A stretch of DNA of 64,000 nt, from contig NC_132893.1 in assembly GCF_030463535.1 (NCBI RefSeq), forward strand, positions 36,183,337-36,247,336. Direction: 5' to 3'. Made by a program: the position numbers and the translations under genes. Positions within the stretch are counted from its first letter, which is position 1; each line of letters begins with the position of its first letter. Source of the DNA: Salminus brasiliensis (taxonomy: Eukaryota > Chordata > Actinopteri > Characiformes > Bryconidae). Shown in pieces: positions 1 through 15,790 of this stretch. The notes beneath the pieces were generated by a model. It was not told where the DNA came from. It saw only the letters and a list, made by a program, of their open reading frames with translations, and searched no databases.

Positions 1-376
1 GATTCATCACAACTGACCACATTAACAGCGTGATTCATCACAACTGACCACACAAACAACGTGATTCATCACAACTGACCACATTAACAGTGTGATTCAT
101 CACAACTGACCACATCAACAGCGTGATTCATCACAACTGACCACATTAACAGCGTGATTCATCACAACTGACCACATTAACAGCGTGATTTATCACAACT
201 GACCACACAAACAACGTGATTCATCACAACTGACCACATTAACAGCGTGATTCATCACAACTGACCACATTAACAGCGTGATTCATCACAACTGACCACA
301 CAAACAACGTGATTCATCACAACTGACCACATTAACAGCGTGATTCATCACAACTGACCACATTAACAGTGTGATG
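1..376. repeat. 31-bp minisatellite
   Basis: About twelve head-to-tail copies of a 31-bp unit that starts gattcatcacaactgacca and ends acagcgt. Copies differ at a few sites (cattaacagc versus cacaaacaac). The array is cut by the left window edge, so its full length is unknown. No gene is seen in it. Confidence 0.95.
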
Positions 377-467
377 AATGTGATGAAGCTGGGTTAGTGC
401 TGAATGTAAGGAGTGAAAGAGGTTCTAAAGTACCAAAAGTATCCACACTCTCAGAGAGCTTCTGCAG

Positions 468-970
468 CTGTGTGAGCTGAGAGGAAGAGTGTGTGTGAGC
501 TGAGAGGAAGAGTGTGTGTGAGCTGAGAGGAAGAGTGTGTGTGAGCTGAGAGGAAGAGTGTGTGTGAGCTGAGAGGAAGAGTGTGTGTGAGTCGAGAGGA
601 AGAGTGTGTGTGAGCTGAGAGGAAGAGTGTGTGTGAGCTGAGAGGAAGAGTGTGTGTGAGTCGAGAGGAAGAGTGTGTGTGAGTCGAGAGGAAGAGTGTG
701 TGTGAGTCGAGAGGAAGAGTGTGTGTGTGTGAGCTGAGAGGAAGAGTGTGTGTGTGTGAGCTGAGAGGAAGAGTGTGTGTGTGAGCTGAGAGGAAGAGTG
801 TGTGTGTGAGCTGAGAGGAAGAGTGTGTGTGTGAGCTGAGAGGAAGAGTGTGTGTGTGTGTATGAGCTGAGAGGAAGAGTGTGTGTGAGCCGAGAGGAAG
901 AGTGTGTGTGTGAGCTGAGAGGAAGAGTGTGTGTGTGAGCTGAGAGGAAGAGTGTGTGTGAGCTGAGAGG

Positions 971-1001
<31 letters not shown>

Positions 1002-1235
1002 CTGAGAGGAAGAGTGTGTGTGTGTGTGTGTGTGTGAGCTGAGAGGAAGAGTGTGTGTGTGAGCTGAGAGGAAGAGTGTGTGTGTGTGTGTGTGTGTGAG
1101 CTGAGAGGAAGAGTGTGTGTGTGTGTGTGAGCTGAGAGGAAGAGTGTGTGTGTGTGTGTGTGAGCTGAGAGGAAGAGTGTGTGTGTGAGCTGAGAGGAAG
1201 AGTGTGTGTGTGAGCTGAGAGGAAGAGTGTGTGAA
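468..1235. repeat. 23-bp minisatellite with variable GT tract
   Basis: Tandem copies of gtgagctgagaggaagagt joined by GT runs of different length, so the period grows from 23 to about 35 bp. The minus strand has an open frame of about 330 codons that is only Leu/Ser/His/Thr repeat; it is a by-product of the repeat, not a gene. Confidence 0.93.
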
Positions 1236-1292
1236 TGGTGGAAAGTCTGCGTTTCAGTATATTAAAGCTCCCAGAATCAACACACTGATGAG

Positions 1293-1351
1293 CATGAGTG
1301 TGTGTGTGTGTGAGTGAGTGTGAGTGAGTGAGTGAGTGAGTGAGTGAGTGA

Positions 1352-1397
<46 letters not shown>
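1293..1397. repeat. GT/GAGT microsatellite
   Basis: (GT)n, then (GAGT)n, then (GT)n. It adjoins the minisatellite on its left and a CpG-rich stretch on its right. Confidence 0.93.
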
Positions 1398-1424
1398 AAT
1401 AGGGTCTTTTTCGCACGAATGATA

Positions 1425-1745
1425 AACGGTGCACGCGCGCGCTCGTCACAAATAATCAATAGTGTTTGATTGCTGGTTGAAGTTTCCAGTCAGAATCAGT
1501 GAGTCGCTCGCACTCCTCCACCTGTTCACCTCCATCAGCGGGTTCTAAAGGTCAGTCCTACCTGCATGCTGTCCGGCTGTCTCGTGCTCCGCGTCTCCAC
1601 TCGCGCTCTCTGCTCGCTGCACGCGGAGGAGGAATGGACCAGAATGAATCGAATCTTTTTAAGGTGAGCGGAGTGAATCGATTCGGGAGCAACGAACGAC
1701 TCCCGCGTGTTTGGGGTTGTTTTTTTTTTTCAGCTAAAGGAAACT
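1425..1745 (+). other. CpG-rich stretch, possible first exon (unproven)
   Basis: A short CpG-rich, non-repetitive island between two satellite blocks. On the plus strand ATG at 1634 lies in a good context (gaggaggaATGG) and encodes ten codons (MDQNESNLFK), followed directly by a donor-like GTGAGC. It resembles a promoter with a short first coding exon, but no second exon could be found in the window and I do not recognise the peptide. It may be chance. An expressed transcript starting here would decide it. Confidence 0.2.
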
Positions 1746-1784
1746 AAAACTGTCTCAGCCTTCACCCCCAAACCCAGCCAGCGA

Positions 1785-3538
1785 TCATAATACACTGATC
1801 ATAATACACTGATCATAATACACTGATCATAACAGTGATCATAACAGTGATCATAACAGTGATCATAATACAGTGCTCATAACAGTGATCATAATACACT
1901 GATCATAATACAGTGATCATAACAGTGATCATAACAGTGATCATAATACACTGATCATAATACACTGATCATAATACACTGATCATAATACACTGATCAT
2001 AATACAGTGCTCATAACAGTGATCATAACAGTGATCATAACAGTGATCATAATACAGTGCTCATAATACAGTGATCATAATACAGTGCTCATAACAGTGA
2101 TCATAATACACTGATCATAATACACTGATCATAACAGTGATCATAACAGTGATCATAATACAGTGATCATAATACACTGATCATAATACAGTGATCATAA
2201 TACAGTGATCATAATACACTGATCATAATACACTGATCATAACAGTGCTCATAACAGTGATCATAATACAGTGCTCATAATACAGTGCTCATAACAGTGA
2301 TCATAATACAGTGATCATAATACACTGATCATAATACAGTGATCATAATACACTGATCATAACAGTGATCATAACAGTGATCATAATACAGTGCTCATAA
2401 TACAGTGATCATAATACAGTGATCATAATACAGTGATCATAATACAGTGCTCATAACAGTGATCATAATACAGTGATCATAATACAGTGCTCATAATACA
2501 GTGCTCATAACAGTGCTCATAATACAGTGATCATAATACACTGATCATAATACACTGATCATAATACAGTGCTCATAACAGTGCTCATAATACAGTGCTC
2601 ATAATACAGTGCTCATAATACACTGATCATAATACAGTGCTCATAATACAGTGATCATAATACACTGATCATAATACAGTGCTCATAATACACTGATCAT
2701 AATACAGTGCTCATAATACACTGATCATAATACAGTGCTCATAACAGTGCTCATAATACAGTGATCATAATACACTGATCATAATACAGTGCTCATAATA
2801 CACTGATCATAATACACTGATCATAAAACAGTGCTCATAATACACTGATCATAATACACTGATCATAATACAGTGCTCATAATACACTGATCATAATACA
2901 GTGCTCATAACAGTGATCATAATACAGTGCTCATAATACAGTGCTCATAATACAGTGATCATAACAGTGCTCATAATACAGTGATCATAATACAGTGCTC
3001 ATAACAGTGATCATAACAGTGCTCATAATACAGTGATCATAATACAGTGCTCATAACAGTGATCATAATACAGTGCTCATAATACAGTGCTCATAATACA
3101 CTGATCATAATACAGTGATCATAACAGTGCTCATAATACAGTGATCATAATACAGTGCTCATAACAGTGATCATAACAGTGCTCATAATACAGTGATCAT
3201 AATACAGTGCTCATAACAGTGATCATAATACAGTGCTCATAATACAGTGCTCATAATACACTGATCATAATACAGTGATCATAACAGTGCTCATAATACA
3301 GTGCTCATAATACAGTGCTCATAATACAGTGCTCATAACAGTGCTCATAATACAGTGATCATAATACAGTGCTCATAACAGTGATCATAATACAGTGCTC
3401 ATAACAGTGCTCATAATACAGTGATCATAATACACTGATCATAACACACTGATCATAACAGTGCTCATAATACACTGATCATTACAGTGCTCATAATACA
3501 GTGCTCATAATACAGTGCTCATAATACAGTGCTCATAA
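1785..3538. repeat. 12/14-bp satellite (TGATCA/TGCTCA)
   Basis: About 1.75 kb of units gatcataatacagt (14 bp) and gatcataacagt (12 bp). Each unit varies mainly at three places: TGATCA or TGCTCA, CACT or CAGT, and presence or absence of a TA pair. The left part favours TGATCA and the right part mixes both. No open frame of note. Confidence 0.95.
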
Positions 3539-3595
3539 ACACACACACACACACAGACACACACACACACACAGACACAGACACAGACACACAGA
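3537..3595. repeat. CA microsatellite
   Basis: (CA)n interrupted by CAGA steps, at the right end of the 12/14-bp satellite. Confidence 0.9.
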
Positions 3596-4791
3596 GCTAC
3601 TCCGTCTTATTTGTCGGGTGCTGTGTTACAGTGTGTAACATTACTGTAACGCCATTATGGGCGTTATGAGGTATGGGAGCGGTGTCCTGACACAGCCTGT
3701 CCCCCGACTGCTTCACTGGTTATTAACAATAATTTATCCACAAGTTATATATACAGATATAATACTGTTGTTGCTACGCTGGCATATAACGCTAATAACA
3801 ACAGGTAAAGCTAGCTAGCTACCGAGCACTCGCTATACGCTATCGAGCTAACCTTGTGTAAGAACAGCATAAGACATGTCCAGGGGACAGGACGTGTCCT
3901 GGGGGATTGGGGGATAGGATGTGTCCTGGGGGGGGGTGAGACCACCGCGCCCATCAGCGTAGATATATTCACAAGCACAGCTGCTATTTAACCAATGCAG
4001 CCGGAAGGCGTGAAGATAGGGGTGTAAGATAGTGATGAGCATCATAAGGTAGAGCCCAGTGTGTCCACTTCACTCAACTCCACTCAACTCCACTCCAGTC
4101 CAGTCCAGTCCTGAAAGGATGAGTGGACATTATCTCTCCTCAAACTCTCAGGCCTTCAGGAAGGGAGGGAAAGATTCACGCTGCTGCTCAGGCTGCTGTC
4201 TGGGGAAAATATGTAGAGCCACCCTGGACAGGAGATGCTGTAGATGAAGATCATCTGTGTTTTTAATTTGCCTGGAAGTGGTTTTAATGTTATGGCTTGT
4301 GTCCATACTTCAGTCCATGTTCTAGATAAGTGAGTCATACAGAGTCAGAAACCACATAATCAGTCTATTAGAGACTACTGAACACCTCCACACGGTCTGA
4401 GGAGAGTGTGAGGTGACCAGGCCTGCAGCACTGTGCCTCTCTGATTTTCACCAAACTATAGGGTGAAGCTTCTAGCCAGTAATGCAGCTGAGCTGAAAGC
4501 AGGATAACTAATGCATGAGTGGGATTCCTCATGCATGGATGCTGGCATATCTTCCAGAGAACCATCCTAACTCTACTGTTCCTAAGGTGGAGCATGCATG
4601 TATTCATCACCTTTGAGGCCAGATGTTGTTTCCTGTAAGGGGTGCACTGGAGGGACTGTGTGGATGACCCTGGCTGTGTCCGAAACATTACCCACCTCCT
4701 AATTGAGCGAATCCAGTCACATTTGAGGGGAAATGTACACAGAATTAAAAAATATAGAGATATTCTTGTAGCCTAATGTAATACCTCTAAC
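3596..4791. other. Intergenic, no gene seen
   Basis: Mixed-composition DNA with only short open frames lacking recognisable domains. Around 4267-4297 lies gtggttttaatgttatggct, a sequence that recurs at 21061 and in inverted orientation near 9449, so it is an interspersed-repeat end. The stretch at 4320-4385 (gtctattagagactactgaa) recurs near 50490. Confidence 0.6.
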
Positions 4792-5082
4792 AGCTCCTCA
4801 CAGAAAGTTCTTCACCTAATGGTGATGAAGACGCTGCCTGATGCCTGAGACACTGTTCTACCAGAGTTCTGAGAAGAGTTCGGCTCTAGAACCTGCTTTT
4901 AGAACCAGATCATTAAAATGGTGGAGGGATACATGCTGCAGGGTGTAGTGCAGCTACAGAAAGTAGTCCCTAAAGAAAACTGGATTAGTTGAGATTCTCC
5001 TCTATTTTACCTTCATCATCATCACTGGTGGATTTGGATAGATGCTAAATTAAGGGCTGTATCTGTGTTGTAGTCATGGCGA
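4792..5082. repeat. Interspersed repeat family A, copy 1
   Basis: Shares a long, nearly identical segment with 7132-7524 and 43661-43990, starting agctcctcacagaaagttct and ending tagtcatggcga. All three copies lie in the same orientation. This copy has lost the left part and most of the CAT-rich stretch seen in the other two. Family not recognised; no protein coded. Confidence 0.8.
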
Positions 5083-5560
5083 TAAATGAGCGTAGTACCT
5101 TTTGTTTGCGGCTCCGAGGCCCGACCCGGCACTGCAGTGACATTAGCAGCAGCTCTCAGATTCTGAAGAGGTTCGTCTGGGATTTGAACCAGCATTGCTT
5201 AGGTCACCACTGAGTAACCACTGCACTCATCATATGAATTATTCAGGCCTCCTCACGCTGCTGTTGATGCTGCGCTGTATTTACTGTCACCGCCTGCGAC
5301 ATCACACACAGCACATCAGCGCTTTCACTTTCTCACTCATTTCCTACAGAACTGGAAGGGTTTCATTTTCCAGTGCTGCCAGCACACCTTCATCAGCATC
5401 ACACATCAGTGCTGAGACTATTTTTAGACACTAAAAAAAGAGTGAATGCTGCGTTCGAGCGTCCTGCACATCCTTAGCATGTGATAGAGCGTCCCTGCAC
5501 CGCGTTGAAGAAACCCCTTTATCTGTTTTAGTGTTCTGAGTAAAAGCCTGGTCTCCTGTG
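5083..5560. other. Intergenic, no gene seen
   Basis: No open frame with recognisable content. Unique-looking sequence between two interspersed repeats. Confidence 0.5.
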
Positions 5561-5995
5561 CAGCTGCAGACCTACATAAACTACATGAATGAAGTACTGC
5601 CAAGGACTCTCTGGAGCAGATCATCATGACCCTATTGGCTCCATGCTGCCTAATGCCAGGCGTGGGCTAGAGGGGTATAAAGCCCCCCAGCATTGAGGAG
5701 CTGTGGAGCAGTGGAGGAGCTGTGTTCTCTGGAATGATTGTGGAGGAGCTCCATCCAGTACTGTTGGGATGAGTTGGGGATGATGAGGTGGGTTGGTGAT
5801 CATTATTCAACATCCTGACCTCACTAAAGCTCTTGTTGCTGAATGCAATCAAATCCTCACAGCAATGCTCCTCCTCCAGAATCTTGTAGAAAGTCTTCTT
5901 CTCTGGACAGTAGAGACAGTTACTCCAATAAAAGCAGGATCAACTCCAGAAGAAACAATGAACAAGCAGGTGTCCCAATACTTTTGTCAAATACA
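5560..5995. mobile_element. Non-autonomous DNA transposon (MITE family M), truncated
   Basis: Matches the copies at 32972, 36998, 44576 and 50553. It contains the shared core (gggtataaagccccccagca, then gctgaatgcaatcaaatcct) and ends at gtgtcccaatacttttgtc. The left end is missing. Open frames on either strand are shadows of the repeat. Confidence 0.75.
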
Positions 5996-6957
5996 AGCGT
6001 GTGTTACTGTGTTGTGTGGGTTCTTCTCTGGGCTTGATGACCGTCTCACACCACTGTGTCACATTTCTGTAGGGTTTCGTCTAAACGAACTGCCTCCCAT
6101 GTGTTCCTCACTGCTCTCCACACACCTCCTGAGTTTCTTCTGCTCATGTTTGTTCCTTGTGCGATGCCGTTAAAGAACCACTATTAGTTCCATAAAGTTC
6201 CATGTTTATAAAAGAGAACCATTAGATTGTTGAAGAACCTTCACATCCTCACGTCAAGGGTAGAAGAATTAGCTCGGCCACTCCAGCTCATCCCGAAGGT
6301 ACTTTGTGGAGCTCCAGTGTTCCAGAGAACCCCACAGCCCAACGCTGGGTGGCTTAACCATAGGTGTGTCCTGTTCTCTCAACATGGTTCTGTGGTAATT
6401 CAGGGTTCTTTGTCTTCGAACAATAACAGAGCTCCTTTTGGAGCCATATGGAGCCAATTTAAAAGGGTTCCAACAATGTGAAGTGCTCCTCCACCAGGCA
6501 TAGAACTGTTGGTCCTGTGAATAGCTGGTCCTGTGAGTCTCATGGTTCTGTGTCGAGTTATTGCCTTTACTAAAGAACCCGTGGAAAACCTTTGTAGGAG
6601 TGTTGCATTCAAGTTCCTCTGGAGGGTAGCAGTGTCCTCTCCTTAACCTTAAACTCAGCACAGATACCTGCACTTGGTTTGGTGGCAGCAACACTATCTC
6701 CATCCATTAAATCAATTCTAGATTACAGACAGATCGATCGCTTCCTCATTAGGACCCCACTGTCCCCCATCTTCTCTTTCACCAGCAGAAACAGGAGACG
6801 TACGAGCCCAGATTTAGCCCTGGACCTGTTCTGAGAGAGGACAGAGTGAGGGCAGAGGAACCACGGTTTTGAGACATCAGCAGACTTTTCTACATCATTT
6901 CATGGTAAAGGTGTAAAGAAACCCTACTGAGAGTGGGGGGGTTTAGTGTGAAATGCT
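5996..6957. other. Intergenic with repeat-like debris, no gene seen
   Basis: Contains short aagaaccatt-type degenerate motifs (6180-6560) typical of old interspersed repeats. The longest open frame (about 144 codons, minus strand) has no recognisable domain and lies over this debris. Confidence 0.5.
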
Positions 6958-7145
6958 CGGTTCTAGATAACCTGCTCCAGTCAGAGCTGTGGTTCTACAG
7001 TGGAGGTTCTAGATAAGCTCCCCCAGTCAGAGCTGGAGTTCTACAGTGGAGGTTCTAGATAAGCTCCCCCAGTCAGAGCTGTGGTTCTACAGTGGAGGTT
7101 CTAGATAAGCTCCCCCAGTCAGAGCTGGAGTTCTACAGTGGAGGT
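6958..7145. repeat. 46-bp tandem repeat, about 4 copies
   Basis: Four copies of a 46-bp unit starting ttctagataagctcccccag. The last copy runs into interspersed repeat family A (gtggaggtgaagggaagcag), which suggests the tandem block grew from the edge of that element. Confidence 0.88.
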
Positions 7146-7524
7146 GAAGGGAAGCAGACGTCTGAAGCTCTAATAAAAGCTCCTCACAGAAAGTTCTTCA
7201 CCTAATGGTGATGAAGACGCTGCCTGATGCCTGAGACACGGTTCTACCAGAGTTCTGAGAAGAGCTCGGCTCTAGAACCTGCTTTTAGAACCAGATCATT
7301 AAAATGGTGGAGGGATACATGCTGCAGGGTGTAGTGCAGCTACAGAAAGTAGTCCCTAAAGAGAACTGGATTAGTGGAGATTCTCTATTCACTATTTTAC
7401 CTTCATCATCATCATCATCATCATCATCATTCCATATAAAACTCAGAAGACTCGTGTAGCTGCAGTGGTGGGTTTAGATAGGAGATAAATTATGGACTGT
7501 ATCTGTGCTGTAGTCATGGCGACT
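7132..7524. repeat. Interspersed repeat family A, copy 2
   Basis: The longest form together with 43661-43990: it includes gtgaagggaagcagacgtct at the left, the 290-bp core shared with 4792, an ATC-rich microsatellite near 7400-7430, and ends at tagtcatggcga. No coding content. Confidence 0.82.
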
Positions 7525-7846
7525 GTAAAGAAATCAGAGTGAGTTTTCTGTCGGTTTTCCAGAATCCGCTGGCTAAATTAATTACGATATAAATACAATG
7601 TAATTAATTGCAATTACAACACTAAAAACAAAGCTATGCTATGCTACACTACATAGCTACAGTGTTATGTCTCTGGGCCCTAAGCCAGCCAATCAGAGCA
7701 GAGCCTTTTTTTTTTTTACCATACATTAAATTACATTGTTCTTCTCCAGAGCTTCACTGATCACTCAGTAAATACCCTTATCTAGTTTATACAGACTAGA
7801 CTCCAGAAGATCCTCTAATCTTAGACTCTACTAAACTCAAGTCAGT

Positions 7847-8203
7847 ATGGAGACCATAGTACTCTTCTCTTCACCCAAGTCCTCTCAGAAGAGGAGGGTC
7901 TTCAGTCTGGGTTTGAGGACAGCGAGCGTTGGACTCTGCTGTTCGGACACCCAGGGGAAGTTCGTTCCTACACTTCGGTGCAGGACAGTAAAAAGTCTGG
8001 ACGCTCGTCTTCCGTGGATCTTAAAGGATGGCGGGTCGAGCCAAGCCGTACTTGAAGCTGGAAGGGCTCTTGGTGCAGATCGGCTTTTGACCATCGCCAT
8101 CAAGTACGGAGGGGCTGGCTGGTCCAGTCTTGGCTTTGTAGACCAGAGTCAGGGTCTGAATCTGATGAGGGCAGCAGCTACAGAGAACGCAGCAGTGGCC
8201 TGA
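7847..8203 (+). repeat. Probable interspersed-repeat fragment (spurious ORF)
   Basis: An open frame of about 118 codons reads through this segment. Its DNA (gaggagggtcttcagtctgg and tccagtcttggctttgtaga) resembles, from memory, a repeat common in fish genomes rather than a gene. There is no domain, no splice context and no start of quality. I treat it as repeat-derived; a repeat-library search would decide. Confidence 0.4.
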
Positions 8204-8420
8204 TGGTGCACACAGGACGACCAGCCAGAGATAAGCAAAAGAGCTGAGCAAGCACCTGGGTAACCCCTCTAGAGAGGGCGGGCCGATGTCTGTGTTTCAT
8301 TCTAAGGTGAAATAACAGGGTGGTAAACACATGCAGCAGCTTTAGGTCTGATCCGGAAAGTGCTGATGTGTCAGGGAGAGACGCTATTATTCCAGGGCAG
8401 TTTTCACAGAAGTGCAGACG

Positions 8421-8423
<3 letters not shown>

Positions 8424-8480
<57 letters not shown>
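8424..8480. repeat. GA microsatellite
   Basis: Uninterrupted (GA)n of about 57 bp. It creates Arg-Glu and Leu-Ser shadow frames. Confidence 0.95.
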
Positions 8481-8484
<4 letters not shown>

Positions 8485-8724
8485 TGAATCTGGCAAACAG
8501 AAGAAGACAAGAAGACGGATGGCGGAGGGAGAGATTAAGCTGTCCGGCTGGAGGAGATGCAGAGAGTGACTGAGACGGGGTGAAGCGCGAGTGCCCTCAG
8601 ACTAGTGTTAGACACCAAGCATCTCTCTTTATATCTCTCTCACACAAACACACATTGAATTCAATTATATTGGAACATCTGCTCATTCACCGTTTCATCT
8701 GAAATCAAGGGTATTAAGAGAGTT

Positions 8725-8880
8725 TCTCCTGCAGGAGCATTGCTGTGAGGATTTGATTGCATTCAGCAACAAAAGCATTAGTGAGGTCAGGATGTTGGGC
8801 AATGAGGACCACATAGATTATTAAAAAAAACAAACATTAATGAACAGATGTCCCAACATGTTTGTCCACATACTGTAAAT
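8725..8880. mobile_element. MITE family M fragment, inverted
   Basis: Reverse-complement piece of the family seen at 5560 and 50553: gctgtgaggatttgattgca, then aagcattagtgaggtcagga. Both ends are missing or degenerate. Confidence 0.6.
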
Positions 8881-10214
8881 TAGTTAGTTTTGCAGATGGT
8901 TTTTGTTTTCAGAGCTGCTGTCATAGTGTCTGTTGCCCTGGCAACCCTACAGCCAGTGTTTTGATAGTTCCCTTGGCCACTTTATCAGAAACCCTTTCCT
9001 TGCAGCTTTATTATTATTATTATTATTATTTTAACAAATATAAATATTTTAGATATATTTTATTACATAATTCAGTTATGAGTGTTTACAATATTGACAT
9101 GTAATATTTTTATGTTCTTTGATTTGAGCGCATTCTTGGCAGTCATCCTTAGAAGAACCTTAAACCTAAAAATGACAGTTTGAACCATCATAAACTCCGC
9201 AGACTTCAGTCCTGCAGGCTCCGCGCGTGTTTTATCCTATAGGATGTACAGAGCATCCATCTCCCACAAGACTCATCATCTTAATCCCCCTCTAATCAGC
9301 CACCAGCCAATTAAAACCCTCAGTAAGGTTTACACACTAAGCCAACACGGTCACACTTACCCTCAGCTAATGAAGCCAAAAGATTAATTGGCAATTTTTA
9401 ATTTCCATATCAGAGTGGCCTGCTCCTTAAATCTCCTCCTATACACCCATAAGCCATAACATTAAAACCACCATATACTGGTTTTATACTATACACCTTT
9501 ATATCTAGCTATATAAATACCATGCCTTATACTGAGCAGACCCGCTTGTGCAGCCAAAACTATGCTAACCTGTCAAGGCATAACCCTCAAAAAACCAAGA
9601 CTAATGTTAGCAGCAGGTCCTCAACCATGTCGGCAGATCACCAGCTGTCCTTCTTTGGAGCACGTTTGGTAGACACTAACCCCTGCACCCTGGGAACAGC
9701 CCCACAAGAAAAAAAATATTTTAAATGTTATGGCAAGAGACTAAATATTTACCTATACCATTTATCATCACTACTATGAAAACATGATAGTATCAGAGGC
9801 ATCAGCATAAAGAAAAAGTTCTTAAACACATGAAGTACAGCTACACTCTGCTGAAGGTCGAGGGAACGAGGTATTTCTGTAGTAAGAACATCAAGATAAC
9901 TATTTCTACACTTAACCCTATTTATTTTATTCTACTGACAAATAGAGTTTTAGGAAACTTAAAAAGCAAATGCAGAACAAAACTTTCTGCAGATAAAATG
10001 TTTAGAAATGTAATAAACTTTACAAGCTCAAAATAAGTAGATATTTACACCAAGTTCACCAATATTTCTTTTGAGAAGTTGTGCAATGCTTAAAATAACT
10101 ACATGTGGTGCTCTGAAAATCTGAACTGGACATACTTAGACTCAAGTTTGGCTCCCTCTGGTGGGCAAAATTAAGTGTTGCATTACAGCTCAGCTACTGA
10201 AATTCAGCTGGCTT
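8881..10214. other. AT-rich intergenic, no gene seen
   Basis: Contains a (TTA)n stretch near 9010 and an inverted copy of the gtggttttaatgttatggct repeat end near 9449-9476. Only short, low-complexity open frames. Confidence 0.55.
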
Positions 10215-10590
10215 ACTGGCATTTCCACATACTTTAGACAAAAGTATTGGGACACACCTCAATCACTGAACTCCAGCGTGGTTCTGTATGTAATAGGAGA
10301 CACCGCTGCACCAACAACAAGTCAGCTGGTGAAATCTCCTCCCTCCTAGATCTTCCTCCATCAGCTGAGTGGTGTTATTATTGAACAGTGGAAGAGTTTA
10401 GGAGGAACAGCTCACAGAGAGCAGCTCAGTGTCCACCGAGTGTCTGTCAGACCACGTAAAGTTACAGAGCGGGGTCAGGGCCGAGTGCTGAGCTCAGAGT
10501 GCAGAAAAGCCTCCAACTGACTCAGTAACTGCAGCAGAGCTCCAGACCTGCTGCTGCTGGAGCTGCAGAGGAGGACCAGCTCCAGATTAG
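10215..10590. mobile_element. Interspersed element family N, copy 1
   Basis: Starts near gacaaaagtattgggacaca and contains ctccagcgtggttctgtatg and agatcttcctccatcagctg, all shared with 45425-45745. The start resembles the terminal repeat of MITE family M, so the two may be related non-autonomous DNA transposons. No coding content. Confidence 0.6.
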
Positions 10591-10771
10591 TTTAAAATGG
10601 GAAGCCAATCACTCCTGTAAGGGTAAACACCTTCATTTTATGGTTTTAACCTTTATCAGCCTTATTACAAAATTCAAAAGGACCACTGATTTTCTATGAA
10701 AATTTATTTATCTGACCTACTGCTGCATAAACGAACACAGCTCAGCAGAACAGCACATCCATTACAAAAGG

Positions 10772-10777
10772 TTTAAT
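10772..10777 (-). promoter_or_regulatory. pcna: Candidate pcna polyadenylation signal (ATTAAA)
   Basis: ATTAAA on the minus strand, about 410 nt past the pcna stop codon. A canonical AATAAA lies further on, at 10703-10708. Which one is used cannot be told from sequence. Confidence 0.35.
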
Positions 10778-11184
10778 AGAGGGCAACAGAAGGGAGGCAT
10801 TTTTTATATTTACAGACATTATCTACATATCGGAATGAGGGGGATAAACCGAGTGCTTTGTGGCAGATGGGAACAAAAGAACCATATAGAGGGAATGCGA
10901 TGGGGTGGGGGGGAAACAAAGCCTGAAAGACAGACTGGATCTACAGACTGCATCCGAGCAAACCAGTCACCATATTACTGCACCTGCTAAAGCAACTGCA
11001 ACCTGCGAGTAATGACCAGACACGCTGGGTCAGCTCTCAGGTTTTGGACAGTCAGTCGTGTTGACTCTCGACATGTGGACGAGTGCAGAGTAAAACTTCT
11101 GTAGAGCACTCCAGCAGCTCTGCAGGCGGTGCGGGTGCACAGGGCAGGACAGCTGGAGTGCCTTCAGTTTCCAAGTGGATGGAT

Positions 11185-14665
<3,481 letters not shown>

Positions 14666-14689
14666 CCATTATTACAGAAGTGGGGAATA

Positions 14690-15790
14690 CAGTTAAACAT
14701 ATGCGAATATTTTAATAATTAATTAATCATTAATTTTATGGTGATTTACAAGAAACAAAACAGCAATAAAGCAAAATTATTTTTTTTATTTTTTTGGTCA
14801 GCACATTCATCTATAATATTGATGCAGTAATATTGATACATTATTATGTCCCATTATAAGTGGGACATACAGTTAAACATATGCAAATATTTTAATAATT
14901 AATTAATAATTAATTTTATGGTGATTTACAAGAAACAAAACAGCAATAAAGTAAAAAAAGATATAGGATTTTTTTGGTCAGCAGATTCATGTATAATATT
15001 GATACATTATTACAGAAGTGGGAGGTACGGTTAAACATATGCAAATATTTTAATAATGAATTCATAATTAATATATTTATTGTGATGTACAAGAAAAACA
15101 ACAGCAATAAAGCAAAATTATTTTTAATTTTTTTTGGGTCAGCACATTCATCTATAATATTGATGCAGTAATATTGATACATCATTATGTCCCATTATAA
15201 GTGGGACATACAGTTAAACATATGCAAATATTTTAATAATTAATTAATAATTAATTTTATGGTGATTTACAAGAAACAAAACAGCAATAAAGTAAAAATA
15301 AATTGGATTTTTTTGGTCAGCACATTCATCAATAATATTGATACAATATTATTGATACATTATTACAGAAGTGGGAAATACAGTTAAACATATGCTAATG
15401 TTGTAATAATTAATTAATAATTTATATCTTTTTTTGGTGATTTACAAAAAACAAAACAGCAGTAAAGCAAAAAAAAAGAATTATTGTTTTTTGGTCAGCA
15501 GATTCATCAATAATATTAATACAATAATATTGATACATTATTACAGAAGTGGAAAACATAGTTAAACATATGCAAATATTTGAATTATTAATTGATCATA
15601 TATTTTATGTTGATTTTCAAGAAATGAAATGGATTTTTTTGGTCAGCAAATTAATCAATAATATTGATACATTATTGCATAAATACGGTTAAACATATGC
15701 ACATATTTTAATAATTAATTAATAATTGATGCATTTTATGGTCATTTATAAGACACGAGTACCTTCATCAATAATATTGATACATGAACT
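14690..15790. repeat. AT-rich tandem repeat, about 175 bp, seven decayed copies
   Basis: Each unit has gttaaacatatgcaaatatt, then taattaattaataatta, then ttttttggtcagcacattca and aataatattgatacatt. Copies start near 14690, 14870, 15029, 15211, 15382, 15561 and 15685. Most carry the octamer ATGCAAAT; a few have one change in it. The block lies immediately upstream of the pcna promoter region. No coding content. Confidence 0.88.

Noticed and set aside
1-376. Possible CRISPR array (regular 31-bp repeats)
   Set aside because: The repeats are head-to-tail with no unique spacers, and the DNA is vertebrate.
451-1449. 332-codon minus-strand frame rich in Leu, Ser, His and Thr
   Set aside because: It is a translation of the 23-bp minisatellite and GT microsatellite. 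There is no start in context and no domain.
7847-8203. 118-codon plus-strand frame with ordinary-looking composition
   Set aside because: The DNA resembles a repeat common in fish genomes, with no domain and no gene structure around it. Listed as repeat only.
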